Assembly: GCA_045598345.1 (NCBI GenBank)
Contig: JAZLLX010000077.1
Span: 1-16,562 of the forward strand
DNA length: 16,562 bases
Reading direction: 5' to 3'
Source: Phascolarctobacterium_B sp045598345
GTDB lineage: Bacteria > Bacillota > Negativicutes > Acidaminococcales > Acidaminococcaceae
In this document: positions 7,659 through 15,267 of the stretch, piece by piece
How the letters are laid out: every line of letters starts with the position of its first letter
Numbering within the stretch: the stretch's first letter is position 1
Position numbers and translations under genes: made by a program
The notes under the pieces: generated by a model
Database searches by the model: none
Told to the model about the DNA's origin: nothing
Seen by the model: the letters and a program-made list of their open reading frames with translations, nothing else

Positions 7659-7723
7659 GTACGATAGAAATTAGAAATGTGAATTGTGAAAGGTGAAATG
7701 AAGGTAAGATGTTCCAGTGATTG
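7645..7723 (+). repeat. inverted partner of 6008-6058 plus core 9
   Basis: 7645-7702 is the inverted partner of 6008-6058 but carries one extra 7-base unit. It runs into core 9 (AAGGTAAG, then ATGTTCCAGTGATT at 7709-7722). Confidence 0.8.
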
Positions 7724-7726
7724 GAA

Positions 7727-7862
7727 AATCCCCAGTCAGTCGTTTGTGTTCCTTTGGCTGACAGCCCCTTTTCAAAGGGGCCAAGAGTTGGCAGTGTGCG
7801 GTCTTTCGTTGCACGTTGCGAATTGCTAATTGCGAGTTAATCACAGGAACATTTAACCATAG
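7727..7862 (-). repeat. two-hairpin module, copy 4, heptads and core 10
   Basis: On the minus strand, core 10 (7862-7838; TAATCACAGGAACAT on the plus strand) is followed by heptads seen on the plus strand as TTGCACG, TTGCGAA, TTGCTAA, TTGCGAG (7809-7836). The module itself (7783-7727) pairs GGCCCCTTT/AAAGGGGCT, and GTCAG/CTGAC around CAAAGGAACACAAACGA. Core 10 ends only about 40 bases before the yajC start. Confidence 0.85.
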
Positions 7863-7901
7863 TTTTCAACTTTTAATTTATTTTGATTTTTGGAGGTTAA
7901 A

Positions 7902-8177
7902 ATGAGTAATGAACAGATGAGTACTTTGATGCAGTTCAGCCCGATTTTGGTTATGGGCGTTGTATTCTATTTTATGGTGTGGCGGCCGCAACGCAAGGAG
8001 CAGGCGGCAAGACAGAAACTGCTGGCTTCCTTGAAGCCCGGTGACAAGGTCTATACCGTAGGCGGGCTGTACGGCACTGTGGACAGTTTGACGGAGAAAA
8101 CTGTGGTGCTGGAAGTGGTAGAGGGTGTGAAAGTTACTTTTATGCGTAATGCAGTCAGCGGGGTTAGGGAAGAATGA
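7902..8177 (+). CDS. yajC: YajC, preprotein translocase accessory subunit
   Basis: A 91-residue membrane protein of the SecDF-YajC complex. Residues about 12-27 (FSPILVMGVVFYFMVW) form the single membrane span, followed by RPQRKEQ and a cytoplasmic domain with LKPGDKVYTVGGLYGTV, the family signature. The ATG at 7902 has GGAGG five bases upstream; an in-frame TTG at 7890 would lie in the binding site and is rejected. The stop overlaps the secD start (ATGA), so the two are translationally coupled. I see no convincing promoter in the repeat-derived leader upstream. Confidence 0.95.
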   Translation: MSNEQMSTLMQFSPILVMGVVFYFMVWRPQRKEQAARQKLLASLKPGDKVYTVGGLYGTVDSLTEKTVVLEVVEGVKVTFMRNAVSGVREE

Positions 8178-9424
8178 AAGATTTTCATTGGGGCGAATTA
8201 GGCAAATTTTTGATTGTAACCCTTGCTATTGTGGGCGGTTTTTGCGTTTATATCAAACCATTGACCCATTCCATCAAGCAGGGTTTGGACTTGCAGGGCG
8301 GCAGCCATGTGGTTTTGCAGGCGGTGGAAACTGCGGATTCCAAAGTTGATGATGATGCGTTGAAACGTTCCGTTACCATTATTGAACGCCGTGTCAATGA
8401 ACTGGGCTTGACGGAGCCGTTGATTCAGCGACAGGGCAAGGACAGAATTATTGTGGAACTGCCGGGCGTAAAAGACCCGGAAAAGGCAATCGCCATGTTG
8501 GGTAAGACCGCCATGTTGCAATTCATTGACTATGAGGGCAAGGTGGTTTTGACCGGTAATGATTTGAAGGATTCCCGGGGGCAGATTGGTCAGAACAACA
8601 GGGCCTGTGTCTCTTTGGAGTTTAATGACGAGGGAGCCAAGAAGTTCGCCGAGGTTACGGCCCGCAGCATTGGCAGGCCCATTGCCATTGCTTTGGACGG
8701 CAAGGTGCTGACGGCCCCGAATGTGAATGAGGCCATTACCGGTGGCAGGGCTCAAATTACGGGTAACTACACCATGGAAGAGGCGGAACATTTGGCAATT
8801 CTGTTGCGGAGCGGTTCTTTGCCTGTGAAACTGGAGATTATGGAAAACCGTACCGTAGGGCCTACCTTGGGTCAGGACAGTAAGGAAAAATCCATCCGTG
8901 CCTTTATTATCGGTTGTGGCGCGGTCTTTGTATTTATGTTGATTTTCTACCGTTTGAGCGGTATTGTGGCGGACATTGCCTTGCTGCTTTATACTATGAT
9001 GTTGCTCATGGCAATGCGTTATTTGAACGCCACTTTGACCCTGCCGGGTATTGCTGGCATTATCCTCAGTATCGGTATGGCGGTGGATGCCAATGTGCTG
9101 ATTTTTGAACGCTTTAAGGAAGAGGTAAAGAAGGGCAAGACCTTGCGTAGTTCTATGGCTTCTGGTTTTGACAGGGCTTTAATCACCATTATGGACAGTA
9201 ATATTACCACTCTCATGGCGGCGGCAATTTTGTTCTATTTGGGCACCGGACCTGTAAAGGGTTTTGCGGTAACCCTGGCTTTGGGTGTGCTGCTCAGTAT
9301 GATTAGTGCGGTTATCGTGACAAAGTATATGTTGAGATTTTTGATTTTCAGTAATATAACAAAGAACCCGTGGATTTTCGGTGTTGCGGCGCCGAAGCAG
9401 GAGGAGGTGGCTAAAAATGAATGA
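8174..9424 (+). CDS. secD: SecD, protein export membrane protein
   Basis: A 416-residue proton-driven partner of the Sec translocon. Residues about 10-27 are the first membrane span, followed by the D1 motif GLDLQGGSHVVLQ (from residue 37). The extracytoplasmic P1 region spans roughly 50-245. Five more membrane segments lie about 250-400 and include SIGMAVDANVLIFERFKEE, with Asp305 in the span expected to carry protons. Length fits Firmicutes SecD proteins that are separate from SecF. It overlaps yajC by four bases and secF by eight, so all three are made together. Confidence 0.97.
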   Translation: MKDFHWGELGKFLIVTLAIVGGFCVYIKPLTHSIKQGLDLQGGSHVVLQAVETADSKVDDDALKRSVTIIERRVNELGLTEPLIQRQGKDRIIVELPGVKDPEKAIAMLGKTAMLQFIDYEGKVVLTGNDLKDSRGQIGQNNRACVSLEFNDEGAKKFAEVTARSIGRPIAIALDGKVLTAPNVNEAITGGRAQITGNYTMEEAEHLAILLRSGSLPVKLEIMENRTVGPTLGQDSKEKSIRAFIIGCGAVFVFMLIFYRLSGIVADIALLLYTMMLLMAMRYLNATLTLPGIAGIILSIGMAVDANVLIFERFKEEVKKGKTLRSSMASGFDRALITIMDSNITTLMAAAILFYLGTGPVKGFAVTLALGVLLSMISAVIVTKYMLRFLIFSNITKNPWIFGVAAPKQEEVAKNE

Positions 9425-10313
9425 TTTCCTCCAAAAGTTTAGGATTTCCTTTGTACGGAATTACAAAATTTTCTTTGGCATTACCATAACTTTCCTGTGT
9501 ATCGGTATCGGTTCCATGTTGTTCCGCGGTTTCAATTTAGGTATTGATTTCACCGGCGGTACAATTATGGATTTGTATTTCCAGCGTCCTTTGGAGGTAG
9601 CGGAACTGCGTGAGGTCATGAGCGAGCAGGGATTGGGCAATTCCATTATCCAACTTGCCAACAGCGAGGGAAATGTGAGTAAGGATGTTTTAATCCGTAC
9701 GGGCATTATTTCTGAAGCCAAACGCCGTGATGTGGTGGCGGCACTGGAAAAGAAATTTGGCGAATATGAAATTCAACGTATGGAGCAGGTGGATGCCACT
9801 GTGGGCGGAGAACTTATCCAACAGGCCATTATAGCGGTGGTGCTGAGTTGGGTGCTGATGATTGCCTATATTTCTGCCCGCTTTGAATTCCGCTTTGCCA
9901 TTGCTGCCATTCTTGCTTTGGTGATAGACGTGACCGTAACATTGAGTTATTTCAGTTTGCTGCAAGTGGAGTTGGACAGTTCCTTTGTGGCGGCACTGCT
10001 CACCGTAGTCGGTTATTCCATCAATAGTACCATCGTTGTATTTGACCGTATCCGTGAAAATTTGAAGTTGCGGCGGCGTACGGAAACCCTGACGGATATG
10101 ATTGACAACAGTATCTGGCAGACCATGACACGCACTTTCTATACCTCATTGACATCATTGTTCAGCGTTGTGGCAATTTTCCTGTGGGGCGGTGAAACTA
10201 TCCGTAATTTCAGTTTTGCAATGTTAATCGGTTTCAGCAGCGGTATTTATACATCTTCCTTCTTGGCGGCACCCATGTGGCTGTTCTTGAGGGGCAAAAA
10301 GGCAGGTGATTGA
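9417..10313 (+). CDS. secF: SecF, protein export membrane protein
   Basis: A 298-residue partner of SecD. After the first membrane span it carries GIDFTGGTIMDL (from residue 42), the SecF counterpart of the SecD motif, then a periplasmic domain, and membrane segments including VVGYSINSTIVVFDRIREN (about 197-215). The start is ATG 9417, preceded by AGGAGGAGGTGG; a frame extension upstream inside secD is not supported. The start lies eight bases inside secD. The stop codon lies just before the ireB start. Confidence 0.97.
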   Translation: MNDFLQKFRISFVRNYKIFFGITITFLCIGIGSMLFRGFNLGIDFTGGTIMDLYFQRPLEVAELREVMSEQGLGNSIIQLANSEGNVSKDVLIRTGIISEAKRRDVVAALEKKFGEYEIQRMEQVDATVGGELIQQAIIAVVLSWVLMIAYISARFEFRFAIAAILALVIDVTVTLSYFSLLQVELDSSFVAALLTVVGYSINSTIVVFDRIRENLKLRRRTETLTDMIDNSIWQTMTRTFYTSLTSLFSVVAIFLWGGETIRNFSFAMLIGFSSGIYTSSFLAAPMWLFLRGKKAGD

Positions 10314-10315
10314 TA

Positions 10316-10567
10316 ATGAACATGGACGAAACCATGACCTTCCGGCGGGACAGGGAAGAAGAGCCGGTTGCCAAGACCATTCAGGAGGTCTATGCGGCAT
10401 TGGAAGAAAAGGGGTATAACCCGATTGACCAGTTGACAGGTTATCTGCTCAGCGGTGATCCCACTTATATCACCAGTTTCAAAGAAGCGAGGACAAAACT
10501 TCGCCGTCATGAGCGTTATGAACTGATTGAGGAAATGGTGAAGAGTTATCTCAATCATTTGAGTTAA
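10316..10567 (+). CDS. ireB: IreB family regulatory phosphoprotein (UPF0297, DUF965)
   Basis: An 83-residue cytoplasmic protein. The family marks are the N-terminal DETMTF with two threonines, where the IreB family is phosphorylated by the PASTA kinase, and the conserved block EEKGYNPIDQLTGYLLSGDPTYITSFKEAR. In Enterococcus faecalis IreB controls cell-wall stress and cephalosporin resistance, and it belongs to the B. subtilis yrzL family. Start ATG 10316 has AGGTGA about seven bases upstream; ATG 10322 is a possible alternative, and TTG 10310 is rejected because it overlaps the secF stop. It follows secF by two bases and precedes ruvX by one. alaS, a frequent upstream neighbour in Firmicutes, is absent. 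Confidence 0.93.
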   Translation: MNMDETMTFRRDREEEPVAKTIQEVYAALEEKGYNPIDQLTGYLLSGDPTYITSFKEARTKLRRHERYELIEEMVKSYLNHLS

Positions 10568-10568
10568 G

Positions 10569-10988
10569 ATGCGTTATTTGGGTTTGGATGTTGGTACCCG
10601 TACCATCGGCATTGCGGTCAGTGATGCGTTGGGGATGATTGCCAACGGGGTGGAAACAATACACCGCACTTCTTTGGAGCGGGATTTTGCCCGTTTAGGT
10701 GAACTGATTAAGGAATACGAGGCGGGTGTTCTGGTGGTTGGTTATCCCAAGAATATGAACGGTTCCATTGGGGAACGGGCTCAAAATTGTGCGGCTTTGG
10801 CAGAGCAGATTAAAGCGAAGTTTCCCGGTGTGGAAGTGGTGCTTTGGGATGAACGGCTGACAACGGTGGCCGCCCACAGGGTGCTGATTGAAGCGGATAT
10901 GAGCCGCAACAAAAGGAAAAAAGTGGTGGACACGGTGGCGGCAGCGATTATTTTGCAGAACTATTTGGATAGTAAGCAGAGAAGGTAA
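10569..10988 (+). CDS. ruvX: RuvX/YqgF family pre-16S rRNA nuclease or Holliday junction resolvase-like protein
   Basis: A 139-residue protein with an RNase H-like fold. LGLDVGTRTIGIAVSD (about 4-19) holds the first catalytic Asp; VVGYPKNMNGSIGERA and LWDERLTTVAA are the other two family motifs, and the C-terminal KKVVDTVAAAIILQNYL brings the last acidic residue. Family members trim 16S rRNA 5' ends (YqgF in E. coli) and/or act on branched DNA. It starts one base after ireB without a clear binding site, so it is probably translated by coupling. The stop is immediately followed by a heptad array. Confidence 0.93.
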   Translation: MRYLGLDVGTRTIGIAVSDALGMIANGVETIHRTSLERDFARLGELIKEYEAGVLVVGYPKNMNGSIGERAQNCAALAEQIKAKFPGVEVVLWDERLTTVAAHRVLIEADMSRNKRKKVVDTVAAAIILQNYLDSKQRR

Positions 10989-11041
10989 ATGTCAAAGAAC
11001 AAAGAGCAAAGAACAAATATGGTAGGATGTTCCTGTGATTA
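10987..11041 (+). repeat. heptad array and core 11 after ruvX
   Basis: AAATGTC, AAAGAAC, AAAGAGC, AAAGAAC (10987-11014) start on the second base of the ruvX stop codon and run into a core (11015-11041; TATGGTAGG, then ATGTTCCTGTGATTA). The gap 10989-11517 holds only repeats; open frames in it do not look coding. Confidence 0.85.
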
Positions 11042-11077
11042 TATTTTGGGTTTCGGGTGTGCGGGGTTTTGCGAACT

Positions 11078-11140
11078 TTGCCCTCTTGGTGAAGAGGGTG
11101 GATTGCCTAAAGGAACATAGAAGGGCAAGACGGGTGATTG
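11078..11140 (+). repeat. two-hairpin module, copy 5 (compensated variant)
   Basis: ACCCTCTT-like stem: CCCTCTT (11081-11087) pairs with AAGAGGG (11092-11098), where other copies have CCCCTT/AAGGGG, a compensated change. The second hairpin pairs TTGCC with GGCAA around TAAAGGAACATAGAAG. Confidence 0.8.
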
Positions 11141-11167
11141 CACAGTCCGCATTGCAGACAAGTTATC

Positions 11168-11228
11168 AATCCCCAGTCGCCCACCGAATAAACCTAACGG
11201 CGACAGCCCCTTCACCAAGGGGCCTTAA
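11168..11228 (-). repeat. two-hairpin module, copy 6
   Basis: On the minus strand AAGGCCCCTTGGTGAAGGGG, then GTCGCC/GGCGAC around a loop with GTTAGGTTTATTCGGT. The first hairpin is identical to copies 1 and 3; here the loop word GGAACAT has decayed. Confidence 0.8.
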
Positions 11229-11259
11229 GTTTTGCATTAGGAGAACAAGTTTTCTGCGT

Positions 11260-11377
11260 AATCTGCACCCCCAGTCAGCTTTCTATGTTCCTATAGCTGA
11301 CAGCCCCCGCAAGGGCAGGGGCTGCCCATGTTCCTGTAATTAGTTAGGATGAAGGAAAAAGGAATTAGGATTTAGGG
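11260..11377 (-). repeat. two-hairpin module, copy 7, core 13 and five heptads
   Basis: On the minus strand the module (11326-11260) pairs GCCCCTGC with GCGGGGGC, with one mismatch, and GTCAGCT/AGCTGAC around ATAGGAACATAGAA. Against copy 2 (GTCGC/GCGAC) both sides of the stem changed together. A plus core half follows (11328-11342), then exactly five heptads: GTTAGGA, TGAAGGA, AAAAGGA, ATTAGGA, TTTAGGG (11343-11377). Confidence 0.85.
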
Positions 11378-11398
11378 TCTCCGTATTATGCGGACTCT

Positions 11399-11500
11399 TG
11401 CCCCCTTTGTAAAGGGGGAAGCCGAAGGCGGGGGATTTTGTTCTAATCAAAGGAACATAACACCATAGTTTTAAGATTTAAGTTTTTAACTTTTAATTTA
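11399..11500 (+). repeat. hairpin module variant, core 14 and TTTTAAG heptads
   Basis: CCCCCTTT (11401-11408), GT, AAAGGGGG (11411-11418), then GCCGAAGGC as a small second hairpin. Minus-oriented core 14 (11444-11468) is followed by GTTTTAA, GATTTAA, GTTTTTAA, CTTTTAA (11468-11496). The segment ends a few bases before the ribosome binding site of the next gene and resembles the leader in front of yajC. Confidence 0.8.
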
Positions 11501-11517
11501 CAAAGTGAGGTTTGAGT

Positions 11518-11862
11518 ATGAAGGACGCAGAGAAAGATATTGCGGCAATGCAGGCCGCAGATGAAGAAGAATTTGACGAGGTGGTTGTCTTCACGGATGA
11601 TGAAGGGCATGAGCATGCTTTTTATGAGGAACAGCAGTTCATGGTGGGCAAGAAAACTTTTGCCATTTTAGTCGGACTGCCTGAAGATACTTGTACTTGT
11701 GGCGAGGATGACTGCCATTGCCATGAGCATGAAGAAGACGAGGAAGAAGCCATTATTGCCAAGGTGGAGTTTGACGAAGCGGGACTGCCGGTTTATGTTG
11801 AGCCCACGGATGAAGAGTTCAAGCAGGCACGGGCTGCCTATGATGCTTTGGAAGAAGAATGA
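11518..11862 (+). CDS. DUF1292 family acidic protein with a Cys/His cluster
   Basis: A 114-residue, very acidic cytoplasmic protein of the DUF1292 family (B. subtilis yrzB), whose function is not established. The family core is VVVFTDDEGHEHAFYEE, KKTFAILVGLP and the C-terminal EEAIIAKVEFDEAG with EEFKQARAAYDALEEE. Unusual is an insertion at residues 58-71 with C59, C61, C66, C68 and H67, H69, H71, which could bind a metal ion. Start ATG 11518 has GTGAGG seven bases upstream; the in-frame TTG at 11512 lies too close to it. It overlaps mltG by four bases. In many Firmicutes it directly follows ruvX, as here apart from the repeat block. Confidence 0.9.
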   Translation: MKDAEKDIAAMQAADEEEFDEVVVFTDDEGHEHAFYEEQQFMVGKKTFAILVGLPEDTCTCGEDDCHCHEHEEDEEEAIIAKVEFDEAGLPVYVEPTDEEFKQARAAYDALEEE

Positions 11863-12893
11863 AATTTAATTTTGAATGGGTGAAGAAAAATCCCTATACC
11901 GCAGGAGCACTGGGACTGATAGCAGTGTTCCTTTTCTTGATGTTAATTTTCCATTTGCTGGGAAGCAACAGGGGCTTTGCCCGTCCCGGCAAGTACCCGG
12001 TCCGCATTACTCAAGGTATGAGTACATGGGATATTTCCACGATGCTGAACAAAAAAGGTTTGGTGAGAAATCCCGCAGCATTTCGTGTGGTGGCACGGAT
12101 GAAGGGCATGGCACACAAATTGCAGGCGGGACTCTATTTGGTTGAGGGCGGTCTGAACAATGTGGCAATTATGGATGTGCTCTGTGCCGGCAAGGTGCAA
12201 ATGGAAAGTATTACCGTGCCGGAGGGCTACACCGTGAAAGAGGTGGCGGCGCTTATTGATACCAAAGGATTGGGCAGCGGCAAGAAATTCAAAGAACTGG
12301 CAAAGGACTATGCACCTTACGAATATATGAAAACCCGCCAGACCGCAACGATGTATAAGGCGGAGGGCTTTCTGTTTCCTGCCAAATATGATTTTCCCGC
12401 ATCCTTTGCCGAGCAGGATATTCTGGCTTTGATGGTGCGTACTTTCCATGAAGAAATGGAAAAGGCGGGGATTTTGGCAGAGGTCAAAAGGCGTGACTTG
12501 CATCTCCGCAATGTAATCAACTTGGCGGCTATGGTGGAGAAGGAAGCGGTGTTTGAAGAGGAACAGTCCCTGATTGCAGGGGTTTTCCAAAAACGTTTGG
12601 ACATTGATATGCCCATTCAGTCGGACACCACTATTCAATATATTTTAGGCGAACAGCGAGAGATTATCACTTGGAAGGATACGGAAATTCAGCATCCTTT
12701 CAACACTTATCAAAATTACGGTTTGCCGCCGGGTCCAATCGCCAGCCCCGGTTTGAGCGCTATTAGGGCGGCATTGAATCCCAAGCAAACTGATTATTTG
12801 TATTTTGTGGCGGAGCGGGACGGACATCACCGTTTCAGCACCAATTACGCAGACCACTTGAAAGCCATAAGGGATATTGAGAACGGAAAATAA
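11859..12893 (+). CDS. mltG: MltG (YceG), endolytic murein transglycosylase
   Basis: A 344-residue membrane-anchored enzyme that cuts nascent peptidoglycan strands and so sets glycan chain length. Residues about 13-35 are the single membrane anchor. The domain that follows starts with KYPVRITQGMSTWDIS, a LysM-like part. The catalytic region carries AAMVEKEAVFEEE (VEKE at 226-229, holding the catalytic Glu), RLDIDMPIQSDTTIQYILG, and FNTYQNYGLPPGPIASPGL, with NPKQTDYLYFVA and HRFSTNYADH at the end. All family motifs are present. The ATGA overlap with the DUF1292 gene implies translational coupling. Confidence 0.96.
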   Translation: MKFNFEWVKKNPYTAGALGLIAVFLFLMLIFHLLGSNRGFARPGKYPVRITQGMSTWDISTMLNKKGLVRNPAAFRVVARMKGMAHKLQAGLYLVEGGLNNVAIMDVLCAGKVQMESITVPEGYTVKEVAALIDTKGLGSGKKFKELAKDYAPYEYMKTRQTATMYKAEGFLFPAKYDFPASFAEQDILALMVRTFHEEMEKAGILAEVKRRDLHLRNVINLAAMVEKEAVFEEEQSLIAGVFQKRLDIDMPIQSDTTIQYILGEQREIITWKDTEIQHPFNTYQNYGLPPGPIASPGLSAIRAALNPKQTDYLYFVAERDGHHRFSTNYADHLKAIRDIENGK

Positions 12894-12894
12894 A

Positions 12895-14124
12895 ATGAGA
12901 AAAATGGTGAAGCCGGAACTTTTGGCGCCGGCAGGGAATTTGGAAAAAGGAAAAATTGCACTGCTCTACGGGGCAGATGCTGTTTATATGGGGGGCAAGC
13001 AGTTCGGGCTGCGTGCCTTTGCGGATAATTTTGACGATGCAGAGATGCAGGAAATGGTGAATTTCGCCCATGAACAGGGAAAAAAGGTTTATGTGACGGT
13101 GAATATTTTTGCCCATAACGGGGACTTAAAGGACTTGCCGGACTATTTGCGAAAACTGGAAAAACTGGGAGTGGATGCCCTTTTGGTCAGTGATTTGGGC
13201 GTGTGGAGTGTTTGTCGGGAAGTAGTTCCCAATATGCACCTTCACGTAAGTACACAAGCCAACACCACTAATTTTGCCTCTGTACGGATGTGGGAAAAAT
13301 TGGGCGCCCAAAGGGTGGTTTTGGCACGGGAACTAAGTTTGCAGGAAATAGACGAAGTGGCTCAAAAAACAGAGGTGGAACTGGAATGTTTTGTTCACGG
13401 CGCCATGTGTATTTCCTATTCCGGCAGATGTCTGTTGAGTGCTTACCTCACAGGCAGGGACGGGAACAGGGGGGCTTGTACTCAGGCCTGCCGCTGGAAA
13501 TATGGGTTGGTGGAAGAAAAACGGCCGGGACAATTCTTTGAAATGCAGGAAAATGACAGGGGAACTTTCATTATGAATTCCAAGGACTTGTGCCTGTTGG
13601 AATATTTGCCCAACCTGATGAAGAGCGGTGTTTGTTCCTTCAAAATTGAAGGACGGATGCGTTCCGCACACTATGTGGCAACGGTGGTCAGCGTGTACCG
13701 TCAGGCCATTGATGCCTGTTGCAAAGATCTGGAGCATTATAAGGTTACAAAAGAGTGGCTGAAGGAACTGGAAAAAGTTTCCCACCGGCCTTACAGCACG
13801 GGGTTTGCGGTGGCAAAGCCGGACAGCAACAGTCAGGTTTATGCCAAGAGCAGTTATGAGCAGACCCATGATTTTGTGGCTTGGGTATTGAAGTATGACA
13901 ATGTGAAAAAACGTCTATATTTGGAAGAAAGAAACAATTTGAAACAGGGTGAAGAGTTGGAAATACTTATGCCAAACGGCAAGGTTGTGCCTTTGGTGTT
14001 GCAAGATATGCTGGATGAGGAAGGCAATCCGATTACGGTGGCACCTCACGCCCAACAGCATTTCAGTTGTGCCTGTGAGATGGAAGTGTTGCCAAACTCT
14101 ATGGTTCGCAGGGAAATTAAATAA
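12895..14124 (+). CDS. trhP: peptidase U32 family protein, likely tRNA hydroxylation factor TrhP-like
   Basis: A 409-residue protein of the U32 (YegQ/TrhP/RlhA) family. The N-terminal half is a TIM-barrel type domain opening with PELLAPAGNLEKGKIALLYG and containing LHVSTQANTTN. A five-cysteine set, C165-x6-C172-x6-C179-x15-C195-x3-C199, includes likely iron-sulfur ligands. A small beta-barrel tail covers about 320-409. In B. subtilis the members next to mltG (yrrN, yrrO) make 5-hydroxyuridine at tRNA position 34; the gene position here (directly after mltG) and the full length fit the YrrO-type member. A peptidase role, as the family name says, is less likely. Start ATG 12895 follows the mltG stop by one base; ATG 12904 is an alternative and both lack a strong binding site. 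Confidence 0.85.
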   Translation: MRKMVKPELLAPAGNLEKGKIALLYGADAVYMGGKQFGLRAFADNFDDAEMQEMVNFAHEQGKKVYVTVNIFAHNGDLKDLPDYLRKLEKLGVDALLVSDLGVWSVCREVVPNMHLHVSTQANTTNFASVRMWEKLGAQRVVLARELSLQEIDEVAQKTEVELECFVHGAMCISYSGRCLLSAYLTGRDGNRGACTQACRWKYGLVEEKRPGQFFEMQENDRGTFIMNSKDLCLLEYLPNLMKSGVCSFKIEGRMRSAHYVATVVSVYRQAIDACCKDLEHYKVTKEWLKELEKVSHRPYSTGFAVAKPDSNSQVYAKSSYEQTHDFVAWVLKYDNVKKRLYLEERNNLKQGEELEILMPNGKVVPLVLQDMLDEEGNPITVAPHAQQHFSCACEMEVLPNSMVRREIK

Positions 14125-14127
14125 TTC

Positions 14128-14156
14128 TTGAAAAAAAAGATTTTTTTTGGTAAAAT
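14128..14156 (+). promoter_or_regulatory. promoter of pepP-efp
   Basis: TTGAAA (14128-14133), 17 bases, TAAAAT (14151-14156), starting four bases after the U32 stop. The region from the -35 box into the spacer contains the self-complementary run A8-GA-T8 (14131-14148), which could be strongly bent DNA. Transcription would start near 14163, so the pepP ATG at 14193 fits better than the in-frame TTG at 14172. Confidence 0.65.
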
Positions 14157-14192
14157 ATTCAGGTGTGATTTTTGAGCGAGAGGTTACCGAAA

Positions 14193-15245
14193 ATGCGACT
14201 TACGAAAGTTTATGACAGAATGAAAGAGGAAAACCTTGATGCTCTTTTTGTCAAGAACAGGAACAATATCCGGTATATTACAGGGTTCACGGGTGATGAG
14301 GGAATTTTCTATCTTGATAAAAAACAGGGAATTTTGGTGACGGACGGACGGTTCACGGAACAGGCAAATCAGGAAATCAAGCCGCTTAAAGTGCTGGAAT
14401 ACAAGGGCAGCATTTGGGAGGAATTGGCGAAATTAGCCAAGGATGCCAAGCGGGTGGGCTTTGACGGCAACCGCTTCAATTTTGAAGAATATTCCAAACT
14501 TTGCAAACTGATGCCGGACAAGGAACTGGTAAGCGTGGATTTGGATGAAATCCGTATCATCAAGGAAAAGGCGGAACTGGAAAATCTTGCCACAGCGACA
14601 AAAATTGCGGATGAGGCCTTTACCAAACTTTTGCCACAAATCCAAAAGGGCATGACGGAAAAAGAACTGGCGGCCCGGCTGGAATACTATATGAAAAATT
14701 TGGGCAGTGACAAAACATCCTTTGACACCATTGTGGCATCGGGTCCAAGAAGTGCCTTGCCCCATGCCCAGCCAACGGACAGGATGTTGGAAGTTGGGGA
14801 CTTTGTGACCTTTGACTTTGGTGCCATGTACAAAGGTTATCATAGCGATATGACCCGAACGGTGCTGATTGGCATGGCAAGGGAATGGCACAAAGAGATT
14901 TATGGTATTGTGGAAGAAGCCCAACGTCATGGAGTGGCTGCAGCCAAAGTGGGTATGACGGGGCAGGAACTGGATGCTTTGGTCCGCAGGGAAATAGCGG
15001 ACAAGGGATATGGCGAGTTCTTTATTCACGGCACGGGGCACGGCGTGGGACTGGAAATTCACGAATTGCCCAATATTAACAGATTAGGTACTAAACCCTT
15101 AAAAACCAACATGGTTTTCAGCGTTGAACCGGGAATATATATACCCGGACAGGGCGGGGTTCGTATAGAAGATACGGTGGTTCTGACGGAAGAAGGGGTA
15201 CATCCCCTGAACAGCATCGGACGCCAACTTATCGAAATCATTTAA
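14193..15245 (+). CDS. pepP: Xaa-Pro aminopeptidase/dipeptidase (M24B)
   Basis: A 350-residue dinuclear-metal peptidase that removes residues before proline. The N-terminal creatinase-like domain (1-120) includes NIRYITGFTGDEG. The C-terminal pita-bread domain holds the metal ligands Asp208 and Asp219 (DFGAMYKGYHSD), His283 (HGTGHGVGLEIHE), Glu312 (SVEPGIYIPGQGG) and Glu326 (RIEDTVV), all intact. No signal peptide is present, so it acts in the cytoplasm. Start ATG 14193 has AGAGG eight bases upstream. TTG 14172 with AGGTG would add seven residues and cannot be excluded. The neighbour is efp, as in B. subtilis yqhT-efp, 22 bases downstream. Confidence 0.95.
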   Translation: MRLTKVYDRMKEENLDALFVKNRNNIRYITGFTGDEGIFYLDKKQGILVTDGRFTEQANQEIKPLKVLEYKGSIWEELAKLAKDAKRVGFDGNRFNFEEYSKLCKLMPDKELVSVDLDEIRIIKEKAELENLATATKIADEAFTKLLPQIQKGMTEKELAARLEYYMKNLGSDKTSFDTIVASGPRSALPHAQPTDRMLEVGDFVTFDFGAMYKGYHSDMTRTVLIGMAREWHKEIYGIVEEAQRHGVAAAKVGMTGQELDALVRREIADKGYGEFFIHGTGHGVGLEIHELPNINRLGTKPLKTNMVFSVEPGIYIPGQGGVRIEDTVVLTEEGVHPLNSIGRQLIEII

Positions 15246-15267
15246 CTAAATTTTAGGAGGAAAAAAT

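Noticed and set aside
9381..9416. Upstream extension of secF (Arg-rich start)
   Set aside because: It lies within secD without a ribosome site, whereas ATG 9417 has a strong one.
11035..11343. A 102-residue open frame in the gap after ruvX
   Set aside because: It runs through three hairpin modules and a core, has no ribosome site, and its sequence is explained by repeats.
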